NCBI RefSeq assembly: GCF_030034735.1
Contig: NZ_CP125370.1
Location: forward strand, 2,604,001 to 2,668,000
Direction of reading: 5' to 3'
DNA length: 64,000 bases
Source: Paenibacillus sp. RC334
GTDB taxonomy: Bacteria; Bacillota; Bacilli; Paenibacillales; Paenibacillaceae
Both the position numbers and the translations under genes were made by a program. Positions within the stretch are counted from its first letter, which is position 1. Every line of letters starts with the position of its first letter. The notes below the pieces were generated by a model. That model saw nothing but the letters and a program-made list of their open reading frames with translations, was not told where the DNA came from and searched no databases. Shown here in pieces: positions 44,241 through 55,032 of the stretch.

Positions 44241-45971
44241 ATGATGCAAGCGATAAACAAAGCTTTGATTCATCAAGATACGGACTGGTGGCGCAAATCG
44301 GTGGTCTATCAGGTTTATCCCAAAAGCTTTAGTGATACAACGGGTAATGGAACAGGTGATATACGAGGATTAACACAAAAGCTGGATTATTTATATGAAC
44401 TGGGTGTTGATATTATCTGGTTACAGCCGGTTTATGTCTCCCCGCAGCGTGATAACGGGTATGATGTAGCCGATTATTGCAGGATCAACCCCGATTTTGG
44501 GACTATGAAGGACTTTGAGGAATTGAGTCAGGAGATCCAAGCGCGTGGAATGCGTCTGATGATAGATATTGTAGTAAATCATTCTTCGACAGAACATGTC
44601 TGGTTTCAGGAGGCACGACAATCAAGGGATAATGCATACAGGGACTATTACATTTGGCGTGATCCTGCACCCGATGGCGGGCCCCCTAACAACTGGAAGT
44701 CTAAATTCGGTGGACCCGCTTGGCAGTATGATCAAACAACAGATCAATATTTTCTAACCCTGTTTGACAAGACTCAGGCAGATCTAAACTGGGAAAATCC
44801 GAAAGTACGTCAGGAAGTCGTAAATCTACTGGAGTTTTGGGCTGAAAAGGGAGTCAGCGGATTTCGGCTGGATGTGATTAATTTAATTTCCAAAGATCAG
44901 CGATTCCTGAGTGATGATCGCAGCACTGCTCCTGGCGACGGACGCAAGTACTATACGGATGGTCCGCGCGTACATGAGTACATTCACGAATTATATGAAA
45001 AAGTATTTCAAAAGTATAATAACGTGACTGTGGGTGAGATGTCCTCTACGTCGCTGAAGCACTGCATCCGTTACTCCAATCCAGAGAAAAAAGAATTGTC
45101 CATGACCTTCAATTTTCATCATTTGAAAGTAGATTATCCGAAGGGTCAAAAGTGGGAACTGATGCCCTATGATTTTGAAATGCTGAAAAGCCTATTCTCG
45201 GAATGGCAGATTGGCATCCAACAGGGTGGCGGCTGGAGTGCATTATTCTTTAACAACCATGATCAGCCACGAGCGATCTCCCGTTTTCTAGATGATGGCG
45301 TATACCATGCCGAAAGCGCTAAGCTACTGGCGACCACACTACACGGACTTCAAGGAACGCCCTATATATTCCAAGGCGAAGAAATTGGTATGGCCAATCC
45401 GAAATGGTCAGATATCGAAGAATTTCGAGATGTAGAATCTCTAAATATGTATCGTATTCTGCAAGAACAGGGTAAGAGTGCTGAAGAAGCATTAAATATG
45501 ATCCGGGAGCGATCCCGTGATAATTCGAGGACGCCGATGCAATGGGATGATAGTCCAAATGCGGGGTTCACTTCAGGTACTCCTTGGATCAAGGTAGATG
45601 AGCGTTATCCACAAATTAATGTGCAGGCCCAGTTAAAGGATCCGAACTCCATCTACCATCATTACCAAAAGCTGATCAGACTGCGCAAGACGGTGCAAGT
45701 CATTACTGATGGGAATTATCAGCGACTGGACGAGGCCCATCCTCAGATATATGCCTACCAACGCAGCAATGAAAAGGAGACTATGATCGTCATCTCTAAT
45801 TTTAGCGGGCAGGAGGCCAAATTCCATATACCTGATTCATGCTACTTACAACTAAAAGATCAGGCATTGGTTTCTGCTGAACTGTTAATTGGCAATACCG
45901 AGCAAGTGCCGGAATTAAAGCAGTCTATCACATTGTCCCCATATGCTTCCTATATGTGGCTACTTCGTTAG
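44241..45971 (+). CDS. treA: Trehalose-6-phosphate hydrolase
   Basis: Cytoplasmic GH13 enzyme (phospho-alpha-(1,1)-glucosidase) that splits trehalose-6-phosphate into glucose and glucose-6-phosphate. GH13 landmarks in order: DIVVNHS, GFRLDVINLIS with the nucleophile Asp, GEMSS with the acid/base Glu, and FFNNHDQPR; the N-terminal YQVYPKSFSDTTGNGTGD is typical. 576 residues is slightly longer than Bacillus TreA (about 561). Start at 44241 or 44244 (ATGATG) after GGGAGAAAGG. First gene of treA-treP-treR. Confidence 0.93.
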   Translation: MMQAINKALIHQDTDWWRKSVVYQVYPKSFSDTTGNGTGDIRGLTQKLDYLYELGVDIIWLQPVYVSPQRDNGYDVADYCRINPDFGTMKDFEELSQEIQARGMRLMIDIVVNHSSTEHVWFQEARQSRDNAYRDYYIWRDPAPDGGPPNNWKSKFGGPAWQYDQTTDQYFLTLFDKTQADLNWENPKVRQEVVNLLEFWAEKGVSGFRLDVINLISKDQRFLSDDRSTAPGDGRKYYTDGPRVHEYIHELYEKVFQKYNNVTVGEMSSTSLKHCIRYSNPEKKELSMTFNFHHLKVDYPKGQKWELMPYDFEMLKSLFSEWQIGIQQGGGWSALFFNNHDQPRAISRFLDDGVYHAESAKLLATTLHGLQGTPYIFQGEEIGMANPKWSDIEEFRDVESLNMYRILQEQGKSAEEALNMIRERSRDNSRTPMQWDDSPNAGFTSGTPWIKVDERYPQINVQAQLKDPNSIYHHYQKLIRLRKTVQVITDGNYQRLDEAHPQIYAYQRSNEKETMIVISNFSGQEAKFHIPDSCYLQLKDQALVSAELLIGNTEQVPELKQSITLSPYASYMWLLR

Positions 45972-46000
45972 ACGCAGTTTATAGTGTGGCAACAACCAAT

Positions 46001-46036
46001 AGCCCCGGGTTCCTTACTGTCATGGCGACCGGGGCT
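46001..46036 (+). terminator. Hairpin between treA and treP
   Basis: AGCCCCGG pairs with CCGGGGCT around a 20-base loop, 29 bp after the treA stop and 32 bp before treP. No T-run. It may stabilise the upstream mRNA segment or cause partial attenuation. Confidence 0.45.
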
Positions 46037-46068
46037 GCTACTTCATTAAAATTAAGGGAGTGAGTTAA

Positions 46069-48108
46069 ATGCCGATTGAAAGAGCACAGGTGGAACGAAT
46101 TATAGAAGCCGTTGGCGGCAAAGATAATATTGAGGCTGCTACCCATTGTGTAACCCGTCTGAGGTTTGCCCTCTATGATGACAAACTGGTCGATAAAAAT
46201 GCATTGGATCAAAATGATTTGGTCAAAGGCCAATTTTCTTCACAAGGACAGTATCAGGTCGTCATTGGGCCAGGTCTGGTTGATAAGGTGTATGACGAAA
46301 TGATTGCAATTACAGGCGGCAACCGGGCTTCCAAAGATGATGTTAAAAATGCGGCCAGCAAGAAACAGAATCCGATTCAGCGTGCCATCAAGACACTGGC
46401 AGATATTTTTATTCCTATCTTGCCCGCGATTGTGACCGCAGGCCTGCTGCTTGGAATTAACAATATTCTGACGGGTCAGGGAATTTTCTTCGAGGGAATG
46501 TCTCTGGTTCAGGTCTATCCTCAATGGACTGATTTTGCTGCTATTATTAATACCATCGCCAGCACAGCTTTTACGTTCTTGCCCGCCTTGATCGGATGGT
46601 CGGCAGTTATCCGATTTGGTGGCAGCCCATTACTCGGGATTGTACTTGGTCTGATTCTGGTTCATCCAGACCTGCTGAGTGCTTACAATTATGCAGATGC
46701 AGTGACTAAGGGAACGGTTCCGGTATGGAATCTGTTTGGCTGGGAAGTGAACAAGATTGGCTATCAAGGACAGGTTCTGCCGGTTCTTGTATCCGCTTAC
46801 GTGTTGGCACAAATTGAAAAATTCTTGAACAACAGAATAGCTGATTCATTTAAGCTGTTATTGGTCGCGCCGATTACATTATTAATTACGGGATTTCTTG
46901 CATTTACGGTTATCGGACCGGTTACTTTTATGATCGGCAATGCGATTACGGGCGGTCTTGTATACGTTTTCTCTCTGGCTCCTGCGCTGGGAGGGCTGAT
47001 TTATGGAGGTCTTTACGCGCTGCTCGTCATTACGGGAATGCACCATACTTTCTTGGCCGTAGACGTACAATTAATTGGAACACAGGGCGGGACATTTCTA
47101 TGGCCAATGCTGGCGCTTTCCAACATTGCTCAAGGTGCTGGTGCATTGGCTATGATGCTGGTATTAAAGGATCAGAAGGGCAAAGGGCTGGCCTTTACTT
47201 CATCCGTGTCTGCTTTTCTGGGTGTCACGGAACCGGCGATCTTTGGGGTAAACATCCGTTATAAATATCCATTTGTGTTCGGAATGATTGGTTCAGGTAT
47301 TGCGGGTGTCTTGCTGACGGTGAATCATGTTATGGCTTCTTCAATCGGTGTTGGGGGTATTCCAGGCTTCCTGTCTATTTTCCCTATGAACTGGGGCGTG
47401 TTCTTCATTGGAATGGCGATCGTGTTAATTCTGCCGTTCAGCTTAACTTTAGCGTATGGAAAATTATTAAATAAGCGCCAGCAACAATCAGATCTTACTA
47501 AGGAAGAGTTGCCAAATGCTAATCATTCAACTTCTTCATTCACAAATCAGAACAGTCCAGCTAACATACCTGCCGAGACAAAAGGAACTGACCATAAGAC
47601 TTCCGCGCTCGATGTACTTGAAGTCATGACTCCGGTTCGGGGACGTATTGTGCCTCTGGAACAGGTTCCTGATCCGGCTTTTGCCGATCGTCAGATGGGA
47701 CAGGGAATTGCGGTGCAACCGGAGGAGGGTAAAATTTTTGCCCCTTTCAGCGGAAAGGTCATCCATATTATGATGAAGAGCAAGCATGCCCTGATTCTGG
47801 AACATGCGTCAGGTGTACAGATTCTGGTGCATGTGGGCGTTAATACCGTGTCACTGAAGGGCGAAGGTTTCACTATGCATGTGAAGACAGGCCAAACAGT
47901 TGAACAGGGACAATTGCTGATGGAATTCGACCGTGATCTAATCCAGGAATCCGGATACCCGGTTATTACACCAGTAATTGTTCCGGATGGTCAGGAAATG
48001 ATTGAGTCCGTTGAAGAACTGCCAGGTGAGGCGAACGCTTTGCAATATATCTCTATGAAAATTCACTTAAAGCCTTTATCTGTAGACAAGAATAAACCAC
48101 AAACTTAA
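46069..48108 (+). CDS. treP: Trehalose-specific PTS enzyme IIBCA
   Basis: Phosphotransferase permease that takes up and phosphorylates trehalose. IIB domain at 1-90 with phospho-Cys C27 in THCVTRLRF; IIC domain at about 105-470 with ten hydrophobic helices and the GITEP-like loop LGVTEPAIFGV; a low-complexity linker (ATN, STSSFTNQ); then a C-terminal glucose-type IIA domain at about 515-670 with phospho-His in ILVHVGVNTV. Bacillus TreP usually lacks IIA and borrows it; having its own is notable. Follows treA in the operon. Confidence 0.92.
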   Translation: MPIERAQVERIIEAVGGKDNIEAATHCVTRLRFALYDDKLVDKNALDQNDLVKGQFSSQGQYQVVIGPGLVDKVYDEMIAITGGNRASKDDVKNAASKKQNPIQRAIKTLADIFIPILPAIVTAGLLLGINNILTGQGIFFEGMSLVQVYPQWTDFAAIINTIASTAFTFLPALIGWSAVIRFGGSPLLGIVLGLILVHPDLLSAYNYADAVTKGTVPVWNLFGWEVNKIGYQGQVLPVLVSAYVLAQIEKFLNNRIADSFKLLLVAPITLLITGFLAFTVIGPVTFMIGNAITGGLVYVFSLAPALGGLIYGGLYALLVITGMHHTFLAVDVQLIGTQGGTFLWPMLALSNIAQGAGALAMMLVLKDQKGKGLAFTSSVSAFLGVTEPAIFGVNIRYKYPFVFGMIGSGIAGVLLTVNHVMASSIGVGGIPGFLSIFPMNWGVFFIGMAIVLILPFSLTLAYGKLLNKRQQQSDLTKEELPNANHSTSSFTNQNSPANIPAETKGTDHKTSALDVLEVMTPVRGRIVPLEQVPDPAFADRQMGQGIAVQPEEGKIFAPFSGKVIHIMMKSKHALILEHASGVQILVHVGVNTVSLKGEGFTMHVKTGQTVEQGQLLMEFDRDLIQESGYPVITPVIVPDGQEMIESVEELPGEANALQYISMKIHLKPLSVDKNKPQT

Positions 48109-48168
48109 AAAGCATACAGGTCGCCAAATTAAAGTGAAAGAATGCTACAATAAACGTGGTGATGATAA

Positions 48169-48927
48169 TTGACAACGAATATTTTTCTGCAAATTTATCA
48201 GGATTATTTGGAACGAATCCGGGCAGGTGAATTAGCCTCAGGCACGAAGATGCCCTCTGAAAATGAGCTGGCCAGGGAATATAATACTTCCCGTGAGACC
48301 GTACGTAAGGCACTTCACTTGCTTGCGCAAAATGGGTATATCCATAAAATAAAAGCTAAAGGCTCCTTTGTACTGGATATCGGGCGTATGGATTTTCCAG
48401 TTGGCGGATTGGTCAGCTTCAAAGAGATGTCCGAACGAATCGGGCGTAAATCACGTACGATTGTGCATGAGAATCGCCTGATTCCGGCTTCAGACGAGAT
48501 AGCCGGTCATCTTGAGCTCGACAAGCATAGGCATCTTGTCTGGGAAGTGATTCGCGCGCGTGAGATTGAAGACGAATCCGTTATTCTGGATAAAGATTAT
48601 TTTCGATCAGACATTGTGCCTGTGCTTACCAAGGAGATTAGTAGCGGATCCATTTATGAATATCTGGAGAATGAGCTTCATCTTCAAATCAGTTATGCTA
48701 AAAAAGTAGTATCCGTAGAAGATGCAAGTGAAGAGGATCATAAGTTGATGGATCTCAACGACTATATTCACGTGGTAGTAGTGCGTAATTATGTCTATCT
48801 GGAAGAGACCACCTTGTTCCAGTACACCGAGTCAAGGCATCGGCTGGACAAATTCCAATTTGTCAACTTTGCCAGACGTGCTCACGGGGAAGAGAAAAAG
48901 TCGGATCTATCCAGAAACCCTGTTTAA
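48169..48927 (+). CDS. treR: Trehalose operon repressor, GntR/HutC type
   Basis: A 252-residue GntR-family repressor: N-terminal winged helix (MPSENELAREYNTSRETVRKA, residues about 25-45) and C-terminal UTRA effector domain (EVIRAREIEDESVILDKDYF, then VVVVRNYVYLEETTLFQYT). Binds the TTGTATATACAA sites in front of treA and is released by trehalose-6-phosphate. The start is a TTG at 48169 behind GGTGATGATAA. Last gene of the tre operon. Confidence 0.88.
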   Translation: MTTNIFLQIYQDYLERIRAGELASGTKMPSENELAREYNTSRETVRKALHLLAQNGYIHKIKAKGSFVLDIGRMDFPVGGLVSFKEMSERIGRKSRTIVHENRLIPASDEIAGHLELDKHRHLVWEVIRAREIEDESVILDKDYFRSDIVPVLTKEISSGSIYEYLENELHLQISYAKKVVSVEDASEEDHKLMDLNDYIHVVVVRNYVYLEETTLFQYTESRHRLDKFQFVNFARRAHGEEKKSDLSRNPV

Positions 48928-48935
48928 AAAAACAC

Positions 48936-48966
48936 TTGACATGAAACGCGTTACAAAACTTAGAAT
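48936..48966 (+). promoter_or_regulatory. Promoter with palindrome for the 6-phospho-beta-glucosidase gene
   Basis: TTGACA at 48936-48941 and TAGAAT at 48961-48966 (19-bp spacing), with the near-palindrome TGAAACGCGTTACA at 48942-48955 filling the spacer. It has LacI-family symmetry but is off the cre consensus at its centre. 92 bp before the start codon. Confidence 0.5.
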
Positions 48967-49039
48967 CTAAGATAGAAACACTTTATAACACATTAGCATA
49001 AGGGGACAAGGTCCTTCCCTGGTTAATGAAAAAACATAA

Positions 49040-50476
<1,437 letters not shown>

Positions 50477-50527
50477 GATGCTGCTTGCTTGATCAAGGCA
50501 GCAATTCAACGAAAAAGGATTTTATAC

Positions 50528-50571
50528 AGCGACCGCTTCCTGCTATTGTACAGGGAAGCGGTCGCTTAGTT
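50528..50571 (+). terminator. Rho-independent terminator
   Basis: AGCGACCGCTTCC / GGAAGCGGTCGCT, a perfect 13-bp stem, then TAGTTTTG. Confidence 0.88.
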
Positions 50572-50679
50572 TTGTTTGCATCACGATCAGGCACTTAGCT
50601 GATAATTTTATTACTGACGAGCGATTGTCAGAAAGGCTATGATACGGTGAGAAGCATATCCAGAAAGGAATGAACCATT

Positions 50680-51231
50680 ATGAAGCTTATGTTTGTATCG
50701 GATATTCACGGCTCGCTGCACTGGTTGCAGCTGACACTGGAAAAGTTCAGGGAGGAAAAAGCAGACCGTCTTGTCCTGCTCGGAGACTATATGTACCATG
50801 GACCGCGTAATCGGCTACCGGAAGGGTACAATCCGGCGGAAGTGGCCGCTGTGCTGAATCAGTACAAGTCTCATATTGCAGTGGCTGTACGCGGTAACTG
50901 CGATGCAGAAGTGGATCAGATGCTGCTGGAGTTCCCGATGATGGGCGATTATGCTTTATTGTACCATGAAGGTCGGCGCATCTATGTCACGCACGGACAT
51001 GGTTTCAGCATTGGGAACTTACCACCACTGGAAACGGGGGATGTGTTCATCCAGGGACATACCCATATTCCGGTAGCGGATGTGGAAAAGGGCGTCTTTG
51101 TGCTGAACCCCGGTTCGATAGCGTTGCCGAAGGAAAACTATCCTCCATCCTATGGGATATTGGAGGGAGTGCAATTCACGGTTAAGGATTTTGATGGCGA
51201 CACGATTAAAACGATCATATTTTCAATGTAA
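50680..51231 (+). CDS. yfcE: YfcE family metallophosphoesterase
   Basis: A 183-residue calcineurin-like phosphodiesterase. All five metal blocks are seen: D-x-H in VSDIHG, GDYMYHG, GNCD, THGHG and GHTHIP. The family cleaves phosphodiesters such as bis-p-nitrophenyl phosphate in vitro; the natural substrate is unclear. ATG start after AAAGGAA. Single gene. Confidence 0.88.
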   Translation: MKLMFVSDIHGSLHWLQLTLEKFREEKADRLVLLGDYMYHGPRNRLPEGYNPAEVAAVLNQYKSHIAVAVRGNCDAEVDQMLLEFPMMGDYALLYHEGRRIYVTHGHGFSIGNLPPLETGDVFIQGHTHIPVADVEKGVFVLNPGSIALPKENYPPSYGILEGVQFTVKDFDGDTIKTIIFSM

Positions 51232-51398
51232 TTCATTTTAGCTTGAACGGGATTCGATCAAAACTTTTTCGATCTGATTGAGACAAAGATCATATTATTG
51301 TATGATAGGAACGGAGTCTGTCCGTCTTGTTTATTAGACAACGTTTTCCAGTTACAGAAAAGACTTAACATTATGATGAAGAAAGAGAGCTTCAATAC

Positions 51399-52430
51399 AT
51401 GCAAATTAAGGATTCACATTATAAGATGCCGCCTGAATGGGCGCCGCATGAACGTACGTATATTTCCTGGCCTGTACAGTCTTCCATGGTTTACCCGGAT
51501 ATGCATGCCGATGTATGCATGGGCTACGCTGGAATTGTACGTGCCATGGCTGAGTTTGAACCAGTTACCGTGGTCGTAAATCCAGATGATCTGGAGAGCG
51601 TCCAGGCACTTGAGCTCGGGGAACGGGTGGAGCTGCTTCCAATAGAGCATAGTGATGCGTGGCTGCGCGACAACGGTCCTACTTTTCTAACGAATGAGCA
51701 TGGACAGTTGGCAGGTGTGAACTGGAAGTTTAATGCCTGGGGCGGCAAATACGCTCCGTGGGACCTGGATGATCAGGTAGCGCCGCAAATTTTGGACAAG
51801 CTTGGATTACCGAGGCTTGATGCACCGCTTGTGATGGAAGGCGGCTCGCTGCACGTAGACGGCGAAGGCACATTAATTACAACAGAAGAGTGTTTGCTGA
51901 ATCCGAACCGCAACCCGGAATTAAGCAGGGAAGAAATCGAACGGTATGTGTGCGAATATACAGGCGTTGAGAAGATTATCTGGCTGAAACGTGGACTTAG
52001 TGGCGACGAAACGGATGGGCATGTGGACAATATTGCTTGCTTTGCTGCTCCTGGCAAGGTCATTATGCAAGTATGCGATGATCCTATGGATGAAAATTAC
52101 CAAATCACGCAGGAAAATCTGCGCATTCTGGAGCAGGCAACGGATGCAAAAGGCCGCAAGCTGGAAGTGATCCAAGTCGGGCAACCTCCGCGCGTGGATT
52201 TTGACGACAGTCGGTTGACGCTGAGCTATATCAACTTCTATTTTGTGAACGGCGGCATTATTTTGCCCGTGTTTGGCGGCACTGCTACTGAAAGCGACCG
52301 CGCAGCCGAGCAGGTGCTGGCAAATGTATTTCCTGAACGTACCATTCGTACCGTGGACGGCATGGCGGTCATCCGTGAAGGCGGTAACGTACACTGCACT
52401 ACCCAGCAGATGCCCGCTGTAAATAATTGA
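51399..52430 (+). CDS. aguA: Agmatine deiminase
   Basis: Converts agmatine to N-carbamoylputrescine and ammonia. Guanidino-group-modifying fold; the catalytic Cys is C333 in GGNVHCTTQQ, with supporting MEGGSLHVDGEG and GDETDGHVDN motifs. 343 residues is normal. The ATG is preceded by AAGAAAGAGAG. It is followed 28 bp later by aguB, the next enzyme in the pathway. Confidence 0.93.
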   Translation: MQIKDSHYKMPPEWAPHERTYISWPVQSSMVYPDMHADVCMGYAGIVRAMAEFEPVTVVVNPDDLESVQALELGERVELLPIEHSDAWLRDNGPTFLTNEHGQLAGVNWKFNAWGGKYAPWDLDDQVAPQILDKLGLPRLDAPLVMEGGSLHVDGEGTLITTEECLLNPNRNPELSREEIERYVCEYTGVEKIIWLKRGLSGDETDGHVDNIACFAAPGKVIMQVCDDPMDENYQITQENLRILEQATDAKGRKLEVIQVGQPPRVDFDDSRLTLSYINFYFVNGGIILPVFGGTATESDRAAEQVLANVFPERTIRTVDGMAVIREGGNVHCTTQQMPAVNN

Positions 52431-52458
52431 TCTATATAAATCCAAGAGGAGGACTGAC

Positions 52459-53334
52459 GTGAGAAAAGTAAAAGTGGCAGCAACCCAAATGAGCTGCTCT
52501 ACCAACATTGATGAAAATATAAGCAAAGCTGAGAAGCTGGTACGTGAAGCGGCTGCGCAAGGCGCGCAGATTATTTTACTTCAGGAATTGTTCGAGACTC
52601 CGTACTTCTGCCAGAAGGAAAAGTCCGATTATTTTGCATATGCAACCGAACTGGAGCATAACAAGGCGGTTAACCATTTTAAGAAGATTGCCAAGGAATT
52701 GCAGGTTGTGCTGCCAATCAGCTTTTATGAGAAAAAAAACTACGCCCGCTACAACAGCCTTGCTGTGATTGATGCGGACGGTGAAGTGCTGGGTAAATAC
52801 CGCAAGAGCCACATCCCGGACGGTCCCGGGTATGAGGAAAAGTTTTATTTTAATCCGGGCGATACCGGTTTTAAAGTGTGGAATACACGATATGCCAAAA
52901 TTGGAATAGGCGTATGTTGGGATCAGTGGTATCCTGAAGCTGCCCGTTGTATGGCGCTGATGGGTGCAGAAATTTTGTTCTATCCGACAGCGATTGGTTC
53001 GGAACCGCAGGATTCTTCCATTGACTCCAAGGATCACTGGCAGACTTGCATGCTCGGTCATGCTGCTTCCAATCTGATGCCAGTTGTTGCTTCTAATCGC
53101 ATTGGAATGGAGACAGATGAGGACTCCAGTATCACATTCTACGGTTCATCCTTTATTGCTGGGCCACAGGGTAACAAAATTGCAGAAGCTGGTCGTACGG
53201 ATCAGGAAGTGCTTACTGCCGAATTTGATCTGGATGAGCTGGAAGTGGGGCGGATTGAATGGGGCATTTTCCGTGACCGCCGCCCGGAACTATATAAAAT
53301 GATTGCTACCTATGATGGTGATTTAAAAGTATAG
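52459..53334 (+). CDS. aguB: N-carbamoylputrescine amidase
   Basis: Nitrilase-superfamily enzyme that turns N-carbamoylputrescine into putrescine, CO2 and ammonia. The Glu-Lys-Cys triad is E43 (LLQELFETPYF), K116 (YRKSHIPDG) and C153 (GVCWDQWYPE). 291 residues. AGAGGAGG precedes the GTG start. Forms the agmatine-to-putrescine operon with aguA. Confidence 0.93.
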   Translation: MRKVKVAATQMSCSTNIDENISKAEKLVREAAAQGAQIILLQELFETPYFCQKEKSDYFAYATELEHNKAVNHFKKIAKELQVVLPISFYEKKNYARYNSLAVIDADGEVLGKYRKSHIPDGPGYEEKFYFNPGDTGFKVWNTRYAKIGIGVCWDQWYPEAARCMALMGAEILFYPTAIGSEPQDSSIDSKDHWQTCMLGHAASNLMPVVASNRIGMETDEDSSITFYGSSFIAGPQGNKIAEAGRTDQEVLTAEFDLDELEVGRIEWGIFRDRRPELYKMIATYDGDLKV

Positions 53335-53805
53335 CCTTTATACGAATATAGACAAAGTTCCCCTTGCTGATAAGCCTAGGCGTTCCCCACATTCGGATTC
53401 GCCCGGCTTTTCGGGAAGGGGTTTTTTTGAATGCTTGAACGAATATGACTAAAGATAAAATAAAGATTCTCCGAGCACTTTGCAAAGTTACAAAAAAATA
53501 ATTTGCCCTATCGTACATGAGATTTATACCCTTAAGTACGATTTTTTTATTTGGTATTCGATTTAAGATAAATATGAGAAATCAAAGTAAATTAGCAGGA
53601 TGTTAATGATGCGAATTTTCTTTTTATGATATGAAGGGTTAACTCCATTATTTTGTAAAATAGCTTGAGAAAGTCTGACTTACTTTTAACTAAGCTACAA
53701 AGTGATAAAATATAAATATAATGTTTTTTTGTAAGCATATAAGTTAGTTGTATGACTTTTCATTTCAGTTATTTTAGTTGGACCAAAGGAATAAAGAGGT
53801 GGATT
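53335..53805 (+). other. 471-bp intergenic region: terminator, repeat element and AT-rich promoter region
   Basis: Begins with the aguB terminator at about 53380-53430 (CCCG/CGGG hairpin in a GC-rich stretch, then T7). At 53502-53549 it holds copy A of the 48-bp hairpin repeat. The remaining 250 bp before the histidine kinase is AT-rich with several TATAAT-like stretches; I could not pick one promoter. No convincing gene is seen. Confidence 0.6.
53502..53549 (+). repeat. 48-bp hairpin repeat, copy A
   Basis: TTTGCCCTATCGTACATGAG, then a variable middle, then CCCTTAAGTACGATTTTTTT. ATCGTAC pairs with GTACGAT, and a T7 tail follows, so each copy could form a terminator. Nearly identical to copy B at 55716-55763. 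Confidence 0.8.
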
Positions 53806-55020
53806 ATGGGCAACGAATCCAAGGAACAAGGACAAAATGTAGACTTAAAAATAAACGATGGAGAAAGTGATCGAATTAGTACATCCAGAGTTCCTATTAT
53901 AATATGGGTCATTTTGATTCATAGTGAAGGGCTTATTTTTCAGAATAAATATACACTACTGCCGTTTCAGAGTTTTTTGTTCTCCCTGGCCCTGATTGTG
54001 CATGTACTTTTGTACTGGCATGTTCGTAAAGTTCTACACTACTGTTCATGGTTTTATTTTATTATTCAAGGAGCCCTCATCTTTTCAAGCGCTTTTCTTC
54101 TGCCTAAAAGCTTTTCAATTGTGCTGGTTGGATTAATCCCGGTATTACTCGGTCAAAGCCTAGGTGTTTATTATCAAGCGAAAAAAGTTGTATTGGTGTT
54201 TTTTAGTTTCTATCTTCTTTTTTGTTCTTACTTTATATGGAGCTACGATAGCGATAGCTCCGTGTTATTTATTTCAATGCTCATTCTGCTAACCATTATC
54301 GTAGCTGCCTACGCTAATCTTTTCTACAGGCAGGTTAATGCTCGGATTCGTACCCAAAACTTTCTTGCTGAGCTGGAGCTTGCACATCAAAAAGTGGAAG
54401 AGCTTACGCTAGCCAATGAACGGCAACGTATGGCACGGGATTTGCATGATACACTGGCTCAAGGTCTTGCTGGGCTTATTATGCAGTTGGAAGCCATAGA
54501 TGCCCATCTGACAAAAGGCAGCTCACAGAGAGCACATGAGATCGTTCAGCAGTCCATGTCCCAGGCACGCAAAGCGTTGGCTGACTCACGCCGGGCTATA
54601 GACAACCTGCGTTCAAAATCGGCCTCGGAAGTCGACTTTGCTGATGCAGTCCGGGAAGAAGCGCAGCGCTTTACGATGGCTACCGGAATCCGAACAGCGC
54701 TGGACATCAAGATCAAATCCTCAGTATCCAGGCTGTTGATTGAACATGGGCTGCACATCATAAGTGAATGTCTAACGAACATAGCCAAGCATTCGCATGC
54801 CAAGAACGTATGGATCAATATTTTGGATAGTCAAGGTATAATTTCTATAGAGGTCCGTGATGATGGGAAAGGATTTAACCCAGATATCATTGCCAGACAA
54901 GCAGGACACTATGGATTAATAGGCATTCATGAGCGTGTGCGTCTGCTGGGCGGAACAATAAATATCAACAGCACAGTGAGAGAAGGGACGTCTATAAAAG
55001 TAGAGGCCCCCCCTTACTAA
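53806..55020 (+). CDS. HisKA_3 sensor histidine kinase (LiaS/YvfT type)
   Basis: A 404-residue membrane kinase. Six or so short hydrophobic helices in the first 180 residues with little outside sequence (intramembrane-sensing type), then a coiled coil and HisKA_3 box ARDLHDTLAQGLAGLIMQLEAI, and a HATPase domain (EVRDDGKGFN, HYGLIGIHERVRLLGG). Start at the ATG at 53806 with AGAGGTGG; the frame extends to 53752. Pairs with the regulator 12 bp downstream. LiaS-like kinases sense cell-envelope stress; that is inference. Confidence 0.86.
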   Translation: MGNESKEQGQNVDLKINDGESDRISTSRVPIIIWVILIHSEGLIFQNKYTLLPFQSFLFSLALIVHVLLYWHVRKVLHYCSWFYFIIQGALIFSSAFLLPKSFSIVLVGLIPVLLGQSLGVYYQAKKVVLVFFSFYLLFCSYFIWSYDSDSSVLFISMLILLTIIVAAYANLFYRQVNARIRTQNFLAELELAHQKVEELTLANERQRMARDLHDTLAQGLAGLIMQLEAIDAHLTKGSSQRAHEIVQQSMSQARKALADSRRAIDNLRSKSASEVDFADAVREEAQRFTMATGIRTALDIKIKSSVSRLLIEHGLHIISECLTNIAKHSHAKNVWINILDSQGIISIEVRDDGKGFNPDIIARQAGHYGLIGIHERVRLLGGTININSTVREGTSIKVEAPPY

Positions 55021-55032
55021 AGGAGACGTATC

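Noticed and set aside
48942-48955. TGAAACGCGTTACA as a CcpA cre site.
   Set aside because: The central CG of the cre consensus is out of register (GC instead of CG), so a LacI-type operator is the safer reading.
51921-52526. A 201-codon minus-strand frame across the aguA-aguB junction.
   Set aside because: Antisense to two well-supported enzymes and lacks any recognisable motif.
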